Source of the DNA: Cerioporus squamosus
Taxonomy: Eukaryota > Basidiomycota > Agaricomycetes > Polyporales > Polyporaceae
Assembly (NCBI GenBank): GCA_022592435.1
Contig: JABYQS010000493.1
Span: 1 to 20,544 of the forward strand
Reading direction: 5' to 3'
Length of the DNA stretch: 20,544 nt
Each line of letters starts with the position of its first letter. Within the stretch, counting starts at the first letter, position 1. Shown one piece after another: positions 1 through 8,752 of this stretch. Position numbers and translations under genes: made by a program. The notes beneath the pieces were generated by a model that worked only from the letters and a program-made list of their open reading frames with translations, was not told the origin of the DNA and made no database searches.

Positions 1-24
1 GAACAGCAAGCCATCAAAGTCTAG
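1..24 (+). CDS. 3' end of the secreted-protein candidate gene (partial, first copy)
   Basis: These bases equal 13431-13454, the last codons of the candidate gene modelled at 12548-13454. They encode E-Q-Q-A-I-K-V followed by TAG at 22-24. The rest of the gene lies to the left of the window if the unit is tandem, or at 12548-13430 if the molecule is circular. The call depends wholly on the model for the complete gene. Confidence 0.35.
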   Translation, partial: EQQAIKV

Positions 25-563
25 GAAGTACTCACGAAACTCGACAACGAGGACGCGCTGCGCGCGTCCTCTCTCCTCCAGAGGCTCGGGCTGCAGCGAA
101 CAGGGAGCGGAGAAGCAGCTGCGGAAGACGACCACAGCGTGGTGGCGAGCAGCCCGGGAGCTCGACGTGGCCCGGGAGAACGTGCCCGGGAGTGCTGGCG
201 AACAGCCCGGGAGCTTGAACGCGGGCTCAACGACGTGCCTGGGAGCGCTGGTGACGTGTCCACAAGCCGGCAGGAGGCGTAGGACGAAGTCAGTGCAAGC
301 ACCGCGGTATGCGCGATCCTGGCGACGTGCTGGGAGCCGTGATTGACAGGCAGGTTAGCAAGGTCAACACTGGACGCTGTCGCAAGCAGGTGAAGGAAAC
401 TCACGAAGCTCGACGACGAGGACGCGCGCAACGCGTCCTCTCTCCTCCAGAGGCTCGGGCTGCAGCGCACAGGGAGCGGAGAAGCAGCTGCGGAAGACAA
501 CCCGGGCGCGGTCACAAACAACCCGGGAGCTTGACATCGCCCACGAGTGCCGAGCGAATACAA
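21..563 (-). CDS. Candidate ORF of 180 codons spanning the internal duplication
   Basis: One uninterrupted minus-strand frame runs from ATG at 563 to a stop at 21-23. It contains both internal duplication units in the same frame, giving two roughly 40-residue Ser/Ala/Pro/Leu/Arg-rich repeats 123 residues apart. No signal peptide, membrane segment or known domain was recognised. It overlaps the end of the secreted-protein candidate by four bases on the opposite strand. Long stop-free frames are common in this GC-rich DNA, and candidate + strand exons cover the same stretch, so it may be non-coding. The first 750 bases of the two copies are identical, so copy comparison gives no test. Confidence 0.2.
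   Translation of the reverse strand: MYSLGTRGRCQAPGLFVTAPGLSSAAASPLPVRCSPSLWRREDALRASSSSSFVSFLHLLATASSVDLANLPVNHGSQHVARIAHTAVLALTSSYASCRLVDTSPALPGTSLSPRSSSRAVRQHSRARSPGPRRAPGLLATTLWSSSAAASPLPVRCSPSLWRREDARSASSLSSFVSTS
31..131. repeat. Internal duplication, unit A
   Basis: About 100 bases here recur 369 bases downstream at 400-500, with only a handful of substitutions. The block begins ctcacgaaactcgacaacga and includes a shared segment with tctcctccagaggctcgggc. The spacing of 369 is a multiple of three, so reading frames on either strand are preserved between the two units. The pair is also present in the second large copy at 13461 and 13830. Confidence 0.85.
148..253. repeat. 53-bp tandem repeat, two units
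   Basis: Units 148-200 and 201-253 are adjacent and similar. Each has an (a/g)(a/g)cagcccgggagct start and a (g)tgcc(c/t)gggag(t/c)gctgg end. A partial third relative begins near 517 inside the second internal duplication. The 53-base period is not a multiple of three, so this is not a protein repeat in one frame. The same array lies at 13578-13683 in the second large copy. Confidence 0.7.
400..500. repeat. Internal duplication, unit B
   Basis: This is the partner of 31-131, diverged mainly in its first 40 bases. In one + frame, downstream of both units, the residues R-E-L-D followed by V or I and then A are conserved, with a synonymous Leu codon change. That is a weak hint of selection on protein in that frame. 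The same unit lies at 13830-13930 in the second copy. Confidence 0.8.
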
Positions 564-2600
564 GGTGAGCGACTGCCTTCATGCATCACAGATGAGATAT
601 GTGACTTACACAATCTAAGATGTGTCGTCCCATGGACATCGACATGGTGTACGCGCCTGGGCATAACCTTCGACGTGGTGGTGCGTGCCCGGGAGAGCGT
701 ATCGAGTACTCTTACACTTGCGCAGGGCTGCGCCGGCCGCTTGAGTCGTTTCGCAGGTGTGGTGTTTGGAGGCAGTGCATGCACTGAGAGAAGAACAGTC
801 TCGCCCGGGCGGCACGCGTAGTGTTCAGTCGCAGCACGCGTCAGGATGCCGCTGCTTCGCTCACGACCAGTGTTCGCATTGAGCTGGAGTCGTCCGCGTC
901 ACGTCCGCGTCAAACTGTGCAGAAACGCAGGCAAGGAAGGTGCGTACCTCTTGTTCTCCTCAAGTACACCGCTGCGACTCGGAACTCCCGGACGATGTGA
1001 GGCTTGTTACGGCCGAAGCTGGGCCGGCTGGAACAGCGCGAGTGGTCGATGGAGAGGTGCAGGCAGTAGCGAGATGAGTGACGAGTGCAGCTTACAGATG
1101 GCAGACGGCACCATGAGGATGGAGGGCAGCGGCAAGTGCAGTGCAGACAGGGACAGCGTGGCAGGGAAAAGGTAGGAGGCAGGAGAGGCCATGGAGGTTG
1201 CTGTCTGAGGGATGAGTGTCGTGGTGAGAGATGTCGCTGTGAATGTGGGACGACTGTGTAGCCTCGGTGATTGTGCTCTCCGCTGTGAAGGGAAGCGGCC
1301 AGCGATATGAGCAATGGTTAGCGAGGTCATCACCGCTTGTTCAGCGGGCTCAGTCAGCGCGCATCCTACGGCAGTCTCGGTCTAGGCTAATCCGCTTGTA
1401 AGCACCCGGCACTAAGGACCGCCTTCGCTTTGTATGCTGGATGATGAATCAGTACTGAGCCGAGGATCCTACTAGCTGTACCATGGCTTAGAAGCCCATG
1501 CCTGGGTCATTGGTCTGCGTACTGAGCATGAATGCCTGAAGTAGAGTAGGTATCTCAAAAGTCTGAGTAACACGAGAGTCGGGACAGAGACTCAAACTCC
1601 GATGACTTGTCGAGATCTTCTGCTTGCTTTCTGCCCGGGATACTTAGCTGCGCTAGCCAGCCGCGTTCTCAATACGATGAACGAGGCAGGCACGCCCGCA
1701 ACATCCAGAGAATATTCTCGAATGACATTCCCGGAAGTTGGAACTGCGTCCTTCTGCCAAGAGTGCTTACTCGCACTTCATCTAAGTAAGTATAAGCCAA
1801 GATCATGTGAGCCATAGACACAACCAGTGTACCATGGAAGCTCATATGCTACTGAATATAGGATCTGAGTTAGCGGCCTAGACAAGATTCTGTTTGTGAC
1901 TGAAGTAACTAGAGGCCGCCGGCTGCACACTCGGAAATGCATATCGATCAGTGGGACAGTGGCAGCCCTCATCACTCAGCATCGTTGCATAATGTGCTGT
2001 TAAGGCACTCACTGTGCTGGATGGCAGGATGGCATAAATGCGGCTAGATCTGAGCTCAGAGAAATGGCGAGCGCGACCGTTAGGCGCTACCACTACGCCA
2101 CTGGTGCACAGATCTGGATCTGGACTGCCGCTCGCACTTGTCTGCCCTCGTACATGCCGCACAACGTCAAGCGTGCACATACTGAGCCCAATTAAGTATT
2201 GCAAGGTCCATATACTACTACCAAGTTCTGTTCTGGACCAGAGATCCAAGCATAAAATCTCTCAGCATCGCTCATCTAACCACAGAAACAGCAGGAACAC
2301 TTGCAAACAGCCCCGATGCTCTCCCAGTGCATCCGCTCGCCGAGAATCCCCAAGAGCTCGCCGCAATATTGAGCATCCCCAGCTGATGCAGATCCGAGCG
2401 CCAAGTACGCGACTTGTACGCGAGCTGTTGCGAGATGTGAAACACACTCCAAAGCGTCGAAATGCGTGTCTGTCGCACCTCGGGACCCGCTAGCTCGCAG
2501 CCCCGCCCCACTGTCTCCTGCTGTCACCCCTTGGTTGGTTCGCATCTCGGGCTTGGCCCTCCGGGCTCCGTGAGTTTGTCATACTCAGAGCGAGAGTTTG
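564..2600. other. Long stretch without a supported gene; scattered exon-like segments
   Basis: Only weak coding signals are visible. In the second copy an ATG at 14050, a donor at 14111 (gtgcgt) and an acceptor at 14155 give a 72-codon spliced frame ending at 14313. The first copy (ATG at 620) loses that frame through a one-base difference near 751. A competing frame through the same bases reads well from about 14230 to 14370. Bases near 950-1400 (14390-14840) show many copy differences. Bases 1530-2260 are identical between copies, are less GC-rich and have no convincing frame. No RNA gene or mobile-element signature was seen. Confidence 0.5.
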
Positions 2601-2619
2601 CTCATGTTTTGCGCTACCT

Positions 2620-2813
2620 TCGTATGTATATATAGCCTGCTGTCTCTGCCCGTTCCAGCACCTCATCCTCGCTCCGACTCCTCCCTCCTCCCTGCCCTCT
2701 ATTCTCCTCTTCTGTTGTTTTGTCGCACCACTCTCTGAGCTCGCAGCATCCACTGTTGTCTACGCTGATCCTCCTCTCCTCGACACCGTAGCTCTCGACA
2801 TCCGAGTCATACC
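2620..2813 (+). promoter_or_regulatory. TATA box and pyrimidine-rich leader upstream of the 2814 candidate gene
   Basis: A TATA-like element, gtatatatag, lies near 2626. It is followed by about 170 bases rich in C and T, including runs such as cctccctcctccctgccc, and then an ATG at 2814 in the context accATGag. TATA box, CT-rich leader and start codon in this order are typical of well-expressed fungal genes. The element is present in both large copies (16060-16253), with small indels in the CT-rich part. Confidence 0.55.
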
Positions 2814-4366
2814 ATGAGTCTTCCGCATATGTGCCCGGTCTACGTGCTGACACTCCGTGTGCCGCAAGAGTCCTCTGATCCCACCGGCTGCACGTTCCAT
2901 CGTCGCTCATGCTCTCCCAGGTTACACGCTGGTAAGTCCGCGCCGTGATTTGGATGTTCAATGTGTATCAACATTTACTTATCATACTCTGCATACAGAA
3001 GGTATCAAACTCTACCACAGCATCTGGACTCGGAGTCGCCCCGCTGCCTCTGCCATTCCCAACGGAGAGCCCGAGGTACGTCAGGGGATCGCAACGTCGA
3101 TCTGGGAGGTGCTCACCCTCCGGCATGCAGCGACTCCGCAGACAAGCATGGGCTTGAAGCCCGGGAAGTGCCTCAGGTACATCTCCGACTCCCTACTGCG
3201 TAGCTGCAATCCCTGACATCTTCTTGACAGCTCCCTCTGCCCGTATCCGCCGTCTCGAAGGCTAGCAGTGACGCCGTGCCATCGGACACAGTCCACACTA
3301 CTGCGAACGTGAGTTGTGGTGCTGTCTCCGGCAATCTGAACGGGCACTCACGTTCAGCGACTTTGCAGGCTCCGAGGAGTCGCTCATGTACAGCGCGCCG
3401 AAAACGAGTCTGCTACTGCCCGGCTCGCACGCCAGCATGCCTACTAGTACAGAGAGGTATGCATAAAGTGCGACGCCTGCCGGGGCGATACCCGCCGGTC
3501 TGCACTTTGCCAGGGACACTGTCGCAGCACTTGACCGTTGCCGTGACGCTCAACACGCCTCGCTCTCGCTGAGCCGGCCACCGCATGCAGAGGAGAACAG
3601 TGCGACATCGTCGGCATGCCTCGCCGGGTTCACGGTGTGTTATGAAAGTTATAGTCTCGTTACAAAGGGAGTTACTCACCTTCCCTCTATCCCGTGTTCG
3701 CTAGCATCCAGGTCCACTCAACACATCTGCGAGCGTGTTCTAGGAGCTGCAAGAGCGTCCCTGACAGAGCCGGACCCAGAAGCGACCCGCCTGCGCATGC
3801 ATCGACGCCAGACGATGCTTTTACTCCCGAGGTGCGCTACACGGGCTGTCGATGGCACTAAGACGGCCCACTGTGCGCCATGGCGGCGACCAGCCAGCAA
3901 GACAGGTATGCTGGCCGCGCTATGCAACCAGGATCAGAGCTGACAGGCTTGCAGGATGAACGTCCTCGCCCAAGCCGAGCCGGAGCGTCGCGGCGGTATG
4001 CCACACTGCCCTGGTACGTTGTCCACTGCCGTACCCGGATGGCGCTGACTTGCTCGGCCAGCGCGTTGTGTATCGGGATCACGCCGCTGCGACTCGGAAG
4101 TCGACTCGGGAGTGGCGTCCGCCAACACGCGCACGCGAGAGACGTCCGCCTGACGTGCTCGTGCTCCGAGCCGGGAGCTGAGGCTGTCCTGTCTTGGTGC
4201 ACGCGGCGTACTAGCAGAGCGCGGTATGTGTTCGTCCCGGGCATCAAGCGGCCTGCTCATCGTGCACCAGGTTCCCGACGCGATATCGTCCGCTCTTCAG
4301 CCCCCCGTGCAGAGCCGAGTGCAAAGTGGATGCTTGAGGCTCGAGAGTCGGGCCCGGGATGAATGA
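2814..4366 (+). CDS. Candidate intron-dense gene, unknown Ser/Pro/Ala-rich protein (about 298 aa)
   Basis: The hand-built model has twelve exons: 2814-2856, 2921-2931, 2999-3075, 3131-3176, 3231-3308, 3369-3456, 3514-3634, 3712-3831, 3894-3905, 3955-3995, 4062-4223 and 4271-4366 (TGA). Introns are 47-77 bases and many have gtaagt, gtacgt, gtgagt or gtatgc donors and ctgac or ctaag branch sites. Phases agree throughout and the total is a multiple of three. Two things need correction from the second copy: a missing C near 3372 and a missing G near 4223. The second copy is broken elsewhere, near the equivalents of 3592 and 3813. The 2999-3634 core is strongest; the 11- and 12-base microexons and the 3' end are less sure. 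The protein is Ser/Thr/Ala/Pro-rich, probably disordered, with no recognised domain. A TATA box and CT-rich leader precede it. Confidence 0.42.
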
Positions 4367-4471
4367 ATGTGCAGGACCTGGGTGCAACGCGGCACCCAGA
4401 TAACGGGCGGACGCGATAGTCGACGCTCCCAGCTGTTCGCGACAGGTTCGCCTCGGAGTCGAGCTATCGTA

Positions 4472-4837
4472 ATGGATTTGGTGAGTGAGCGGACCTTGCT
4501 CCGTGCGCGTTCAAGCTGACGAGTCGGATCTTGCGTTTGCGCAGCCGGATGAGGGTGGCTGCCGTGCGTGCCTACTTTATGTACGTGTAAGACGCTACTG
4601 TGATGCGACTCGGACGAGTCGTCGAAGGCTGCAGGTACGGACACTGGCATCAGCCCCGAGCGTCTGCATCCAAGGTGATTGCACAAGCCCTCGCCACGGA
4701 GCAGACGAGCGGCAGGACGTGCCTTGCATGTGACAACCATGAGAGCTTGGTGAGTCCTCCCCGTTACACGTATCCGCGCTGCAAGGACGCAAGATATGCT
4801 CACCTTGCTGTCACAGAACCCCGCTGCCCACAGCTGA
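4472..4837 (+). CDS. Small spliced candidate gene or 3' exons of the upstream gene
   Basis: The exons are 4472-4480, 4545-4580, 4635-4749 and 4817-4837 (TGA). Introns 4481-4544, 4581-4634 and 4750-4816 have gtgagt, gtacgt and gtgagt donors; the first has an agctgac branch site. All exons are read in phase 0. The frame is also open upstream to an acceptor at 4432, so this could be the 3' part of the gene at 2814 rather than a separate gene of about 60 codons. In the second copy exon 3 is one base shorter and keeps the frame; the first copy has an extra C near 4655 that breaks it. Exon 2 differs by exactly three bases between copies. The product has a C-x-x-C-like pair (T-C-L-A-C-D-N) but no recognised family. 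Confidence 0.35.
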
Positions 4838-5480
4838 CGGACACGGCCTCGGCGCGATGTATGCACGGCACGCACCCGGACCGTCTGCGGCGGCGGAGGC
4901 TAGGCAATGCCGCTCGCGCCAGCCGCACACTTGGGACTCGAGCACCCGGAGTCCGGAGTTCTGCATGCGCGGCGATGTCTGTACGGTACTTTATTCCTGC
5001 CGACGGACGAGCGCGCAAAGACTCACCTGAGAATCGATAGCTACAGCGGGGACGCATGCGACGTCCACGCGCTCTCGCTGCTCGAAGGTTCGGACATGCT
5101 AGATGTATGCGGCGTTTGGGCCGTCTGTCGTGCGGCCGTACTGACTCGTCCCCGCTGGTAAGGTCACCAGAGTCGGCGTGTTCGCTGTCGGACGGCGTTC
5201 CAGGAGGCCTGCTGCGTGCTGTGAAACTGGAAGCGGACATGGATGTCCGAGACGAGCACAGGTATGTTGTTCGTTCTGTGTACCGCGACGGAGAGTGTTC
5301 AGAGTCGGGCTACAGGAGCGAGAGCTGCGCGTGCACGCCCGGGAAGGGGATAAGTTGGGAGAACAAAGGTGTGTGACTCTGGCTGCTGTACGCGGAATGA
5401 GACATGCTCACCGTGTAATGTCCAGGTCTTCGCTTTGGCTTGCGGTGCATGTTGGCGCAGAACCAGATGACTGGTAAGTC
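4838..5480 (+). other. Exon-like segments downstream of the intron-dense locus
   Basis: Splice-like signals continue: gtatgc at 4859, gtacgg at 4981, gtaagg at 5159, gtatgt at 5262 and gtaagt at 5472. One frame, closed by TAA at 5159-5161, reads Y-S-G-D-A-C-D-V-H-A-L and then a hydrophobic Cys-containing stretch. It looks coding but could not be joined in phase to the exons at 4472-4837. It may be the 3' part of the same transcript or chance. No domain was recognised. Confidence 0.25.
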
Positions 5481-6070
5481 GTGCTCGATGTGAAAGCAGC
5501 ATGGGCGTGTTATGTACTGTAGCTGGCCGAGCGGTACATCAGCTTCACTGACAGACGGCATAACATGACAGATTCGTGAATTAACCACCAGTAAGCTCCC
5601 CGCACCTCGTCGATCGCGCACGCTATTGCGATCACGGGTAGTGTGTGCGAAGCTTTAATCACATAGAGCGGGACCTGAGAACGACGGCACATATCTACGT
5701 GGTGCAAGAAACCATCGTGCGCCGCACCTTCAGAGACCGCCGCTACTTCAGTACTTAGTCACCGTCATCAGGGGCGCCCTGCCGCCGCACCCCACCACCG
5801 CACTTACTCGGAGCGATGGTGGAGTGCGGCCTCGAAGGACGGATGGCCCATGGGTACGAGACCACGCCCGACAGTCTCCACAGAGAGCTTGTACAATGTG
5901 CGATAGGATTGCTCGAGCGCAAACCGAGAAGCAACATACACTAGTACTCACCATTCATCAGCTCCAAAGCACCGCGCACACGGAGGCTCATGGAGAGCGT
6001 CCCGCCATCGTCGCCACCCTCCGTATGTAACTTCAGCCAAACCCGGACCCGATCGCATCGCTCTCGGGCC
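5481..6070. other. No supported gene
   Basis: Nothing convincing was seen. Sequences resembling minus-strand splice donors (tactcacc near 5943, cttactcg near 5802) suggest a minus-strand transcript could pass through, but no frame could be followed. The two copies differ here by a few single-base indels and one substitution near 5838. Confidence 0.4.
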
Positions 6071-6536
6071 CTAATCCGCTGTTTCTGCTTGACTGCGCTG
6101 GGCTCCTGCTATGCTCGACCATCCCGTCGTCCTCGAGGGCCCGACATGTGCACAGGGTTCAGACACAGTCCTGCCAGGTAGTCGCAGTCGCAGCAGACCG
6201 AACCAGTGGTACTGCGAGGGCGCGAGTCCATTCAGTGCCACCATCGGGGCAGGACGCCGAGACAAAGTCGGTACGTACGGTATGCACAAAAGTTGGAGGG
6301 GGCGCCGACTCGGACCGCGAATCTTGGGAAGCTTACCCTCGAGTGCTCCATCGGAAGGCCTACGCCGCCGGGAGCAGAACGTACTTTGCGGCGTGAAACG
6401 CAAGCGACGCAACGCACCTGTACGCCCAATGTACGCCTGCAGGAGGAGAACGCAGCGATCAGTGGATAGATGCGTCAGGGACGTTCGAACGTCATCCCGC
6501 GTGCATACTTACCCCAGTAGTCTCTTTGTTAGCCAT
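6071..6536 (-). CDS. Weak minus-strand spliced candidate (about 68 codons)
   Basis: Reading leftwards, an ATG at 6536 opens M-A-N-K-E-T-T-G and meets a clean donor, gtaagt, at 6512, with an acceptor ctgcag ending at 6437. Two further short exons, starting at 6436 and 6359, keep phase to a gtaagc donor near 6336. A last exon beginning near 6210 runs to TAG at 6071. The first intron is convincing; the remainder is less so. The second copy (ATG at 19969) carries a three-base in-frame insertion in exon 3 and indels in the last exon. No family was recognised. Confidence 0.22.
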
Positions 6537-6895
6537 AATGCTTCGTCGTGATTGTACCCGGCGCTCTCAGATCTCGCTTGCAAGCGCAAGCTGGTGTCTC
6601 TCGCGCGCCCCCAGGCGTCTGCGGAGCCGGACGTCGACGGCCCCAAATCGCAGATGGTCTTCGCACGTCTATCCGGTCTTGCACCGTGCCTGCTCAAACT
6701 TCTGGTAGCAGCAACGCAACGGGTCCTCCTCCAGGTCGGTGGCAGCTCGCAGGGCAGCGCACGACGCCTGAGGTTACGGTTACGCTCGAGCTGTTCGCGG
6801 GAATCCGTGTACGACCGGATGGACCAACGCGATCTCGAGCTTGAGCGACGAGTGGTCTGAGCCCAGTGCAGATGTGCGTGCGGGCATCCTTGGTT

Positions 6896-8044
6896 CTACA
6901 CCGCGACTTCATGTTCAATCACTGGCACCTGATCCGCCAGTGGATAGTGGTCGCACAACCGCGCTGAGTACGTGCCCTGAGTACGTCCCCGTCCACGTCC
7001 ATGTTTCGGGGCTGCCGCGTGCGTCCGAGTCGACGGCGACGCAGAGCGACTCGTATCGTGCGTGTTCGACCTTCTCTCGCCGTCTCCGCGCACGGTGATG
7101 GACTCGGGGCGAGCAGCAAAGGCGCGAAGTACAACCGCCGAGGGCCGCTCGCTCCACGATGCCCGCCGTCGTGAACCGAGCGATCTGGAGGCTGGAGTTG
7201 TCAAGCCAAGAGGCACAGCAGCCGGGCTGTGAGGTTCGTGGCGACTGAGCACGCGTGCCATGTGTCGTGCGAGTTGTACCGCGGGTGGATGATGCATGTG
7301 TACCGAACGCCGAGCGTCGAGGAATCGGAGCGGCGGCACTAGCACCCAGCCGAGTACACACTCGCACATCACGTCCTCTTGCTCTCGTTTCGGTTGAGAT
7401 TGCGGGGGCGGGGCGGACGTGCGGACCACGAGGGAGCGCCGGGTGGACTGCAAACTAGTACTGAGTTGGAAGATAGTGACGGTGGGCGCAGAGGGTTTAC
7501 ATGGACGCAGCAGAGACTGGTGAGTCTTGCTCGCACTCACCAAAGTACTCCTCCGTTCGTCGGGGTCTGCGTTCGTGAGATGCTGTTGTACTCGTACCTC
7601 CGTCCTCTGTGTCGTCCATCGAGCAAGTTCCCGGCCTGTTAATGTCGAGTGGGCACGAACCCACGCAGTCCTACGCAGATTGATTGGAGTAGAAGTAGGC
7701 CGGCTACAAAGACTACTGCGTATCTGCGTACACAGCGGGCCGCTAAAACAGGCTCCAGGATACCAACCGTCTGGAGGAACATAGGGTGCAGGAAACGGAC
7801 TTGCCAATGGAGGGACACACACCAACATGCCAGGGTCTTGTCGGCAAGCTGATTCGGACACGCCACCGAAGGAGACGGCGCCCTGAAGGAGCGGAGACGA
7901 GGAACGCGGCACGCCCACCCGGCCACTCTCTTCACCATGTCCGTGCATGCGCGCGCGAGAGGAGTCGAAGTTCATCGAGCGGTACACGGTGTGAGGCGCA
8001 GGCAAGTCAACGAGCAGACGGGTGCTGAGATAGCGCGGGTGCAC
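6896..8044 (-). CDS. Long uninterrupted minus-strand ORF, 382 codons, unidentified
   Basis: This is the longest stop-free ATG frame found. It runs from 8044 down to TAG at 6896-6898 and crosses the edge of the large repeat at 7109. The product is rich in Ser, Arg, Pro and Thr, with no recognised domain, signal peptide or membrane segment. Third-codon-position GC is high near the start but falls in the 7440-7800 part, so codon use is not uniform. A competing minus frame at 6915-7367 also looks protein-like near its end. The corresponding part of the second copy (20346-20528) is broken by several indels. A length of 382 codons is unlikely but not impossible by chance at this base composition. 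Confidence 0.25.
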   Translation of the reverse strand: MHPRYLSTRLLVDLPAPHTVYRSMNFDSSRARMHGHGEESGRVGVPRSSSPLLQGAVSFGGVSESACRQDPGMLVCVPPLASPFPAPYVPPDGWYPGACFSGPLCTQIRSSLCSRPTSTPINLRRTAWVRAHSTLTGRELARWTTQRTEVRVQQHLTNADPDERRSTLVSASKTHQSLLRPCKPSAPTVTIFQLSTSLQSTRRSLVVRTSAPPPQSQPKREQEDVMCECVLGWVLVPPLRFLDARRSVHMHHPPAVQLARHMARVLSRHEPHSPAAVPLGLTTPASRSLGSRRRASWSERPSAVVLRAFAARPESITVRGDGERRSNTHDTSRSASPSTRTHAAAPKHGRGRGRTQGTYSARLCDHYPLADQVPVIEHEVAV

Positions 8045-8752
8045 GCATGGTGGTCGACAAGCCGAGAGCGTTGGGGCCGCGTCTCACGGGGTATGGGGAG
8101 GACGGGGAGCCTGGGCTGTGTGAGCAAAAAGTGCGAAAGGCGGGAGCGTCGTGCGAGGGTCGCGAGACGGCGGGAGAATACGATCAGTCTGGACCATGAC
8201 ACGGAATGTGGACTACTGGAATCTTACCAGGCAGAAGGTCTGAACAGCGCAGAGACACTGTGTTACTGGTGCATGAGAAGCTCGAAACGTTCGGGTGGAG
8301 CACGGTCTTGCAGGAGACGGCGCCGTCTTGAAGACTCTTGCAAGTTGCCGGAGACAGAGGACGAGGAGGTCACCTGCGCGGTACGCCCATGCAGTACGAT
8401 GTCCGCTGTCGTTGCCGTAACCATCCGCCACGCGCGAGTCGAGGTCGCTCACGAAACGTCGACCGGCGCACGGTCAGAGGCGGAGCGACAAGTGAACAAG
8501 CAGCGGGTGCTCTTGGCGACGGTCGACTCGAACAAGCTGAGCCTGCGAGCACTGGGAGCGTTGATCGGGCTGCGGTGGGCTCGAGCGGGGGGGTGGATGG
8601 GAGCCGCGGGAGACGCCCAGACGCGAGGGGAAGTCGTTGTTCTCCGCGTCGACGACGGCACACGCGTCTTGAAGACGGACGCCGACGACGAGGAGCAAGT
8701 CGCGCACGGTGCAGGCAGCGAGCGCGGACAGAGGCGAGTGACGCGCGAGTGA
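7937..8752 (+). CDS. Open frame of 271 codons upstream of CHS7, unidentified
   Basis: A single + frame runs from ATG at 7937 to TGA at 8750-8752. The first third is very Arg-rich. The last quarter, with V-V-L-R-V-D-D-G-T-R and a following acidic stretch, has strongly GC-ending codons and looks most like coding sequence. Minus-strand frames over the same bases (8474-8965 and 8370-9056) look about equally plausible, so strand is not settled. The segment could also be the 5' regulatory region or leader of CHS7, which starts 177 bases downstream. No domain was recognised. Confidence 0.2.
   Translation: MSVHARARGVEVHRAVHGVRRRQVNEQTGAEIARVHAWWSTSRERWGRVSRGMGRTGSLGCVSKKCERRERRARVARRRENTISLDHDTECGLLESYQAEGLNSAETLCYWCMRSSKRSGGARSCRRRRRLEDSCKLPETEDEEVTCAVRPCSTMSAVVAVTIRHARVEVAHETSTGARSEAERQVNKQRVLLATVDSNKLSLRALGALIGLRWARAGGWMGAAGDAQTRGEVVVLRVDDGTRVLKTDADDEEQVAHGAGSERGQRRVTRE

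Larger units (their letters stand above)
1..7109. repeat. First copy of 13.43-kb-period direct repeat
   Basis: This segment is repeated in the same orientation at 13431-20544. The offset is 13430 at the left edge and 13435 at the right edge. The first 750 bases and the stretches near 1530-2260 and 4660-5200 appear identical between copies. Elsewhere there are several dozen differences counted by eye, mostly 1-3 base insertions or deletions, often in homopolymers or short repeats. The match starts at base 1 and its partner ends at the last base, so no biological end of the repeat is visible. No terminal inverted repeats, LTRs or target-site duplications were seen. Confidence 0.97.

Noticed and set aside
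1..7109. Interpretation of the 7.1-kb repeat as a transposable element in two copies flanking CHS7
   Set aside because: No inverted or long terminal repeats, target-site duplication, transposase or reverse transcriptase motifs were seen. The match runs exactly to both window edges, and candidate frames cross both boundaries.
8640..8700. V-D-D-G resemblance to a polymerase or reverse transcriptase catalytic motif
   Set aside because: It is isolated, with no neighbouring polymerase motifs, in a frame of uncertain coding status.
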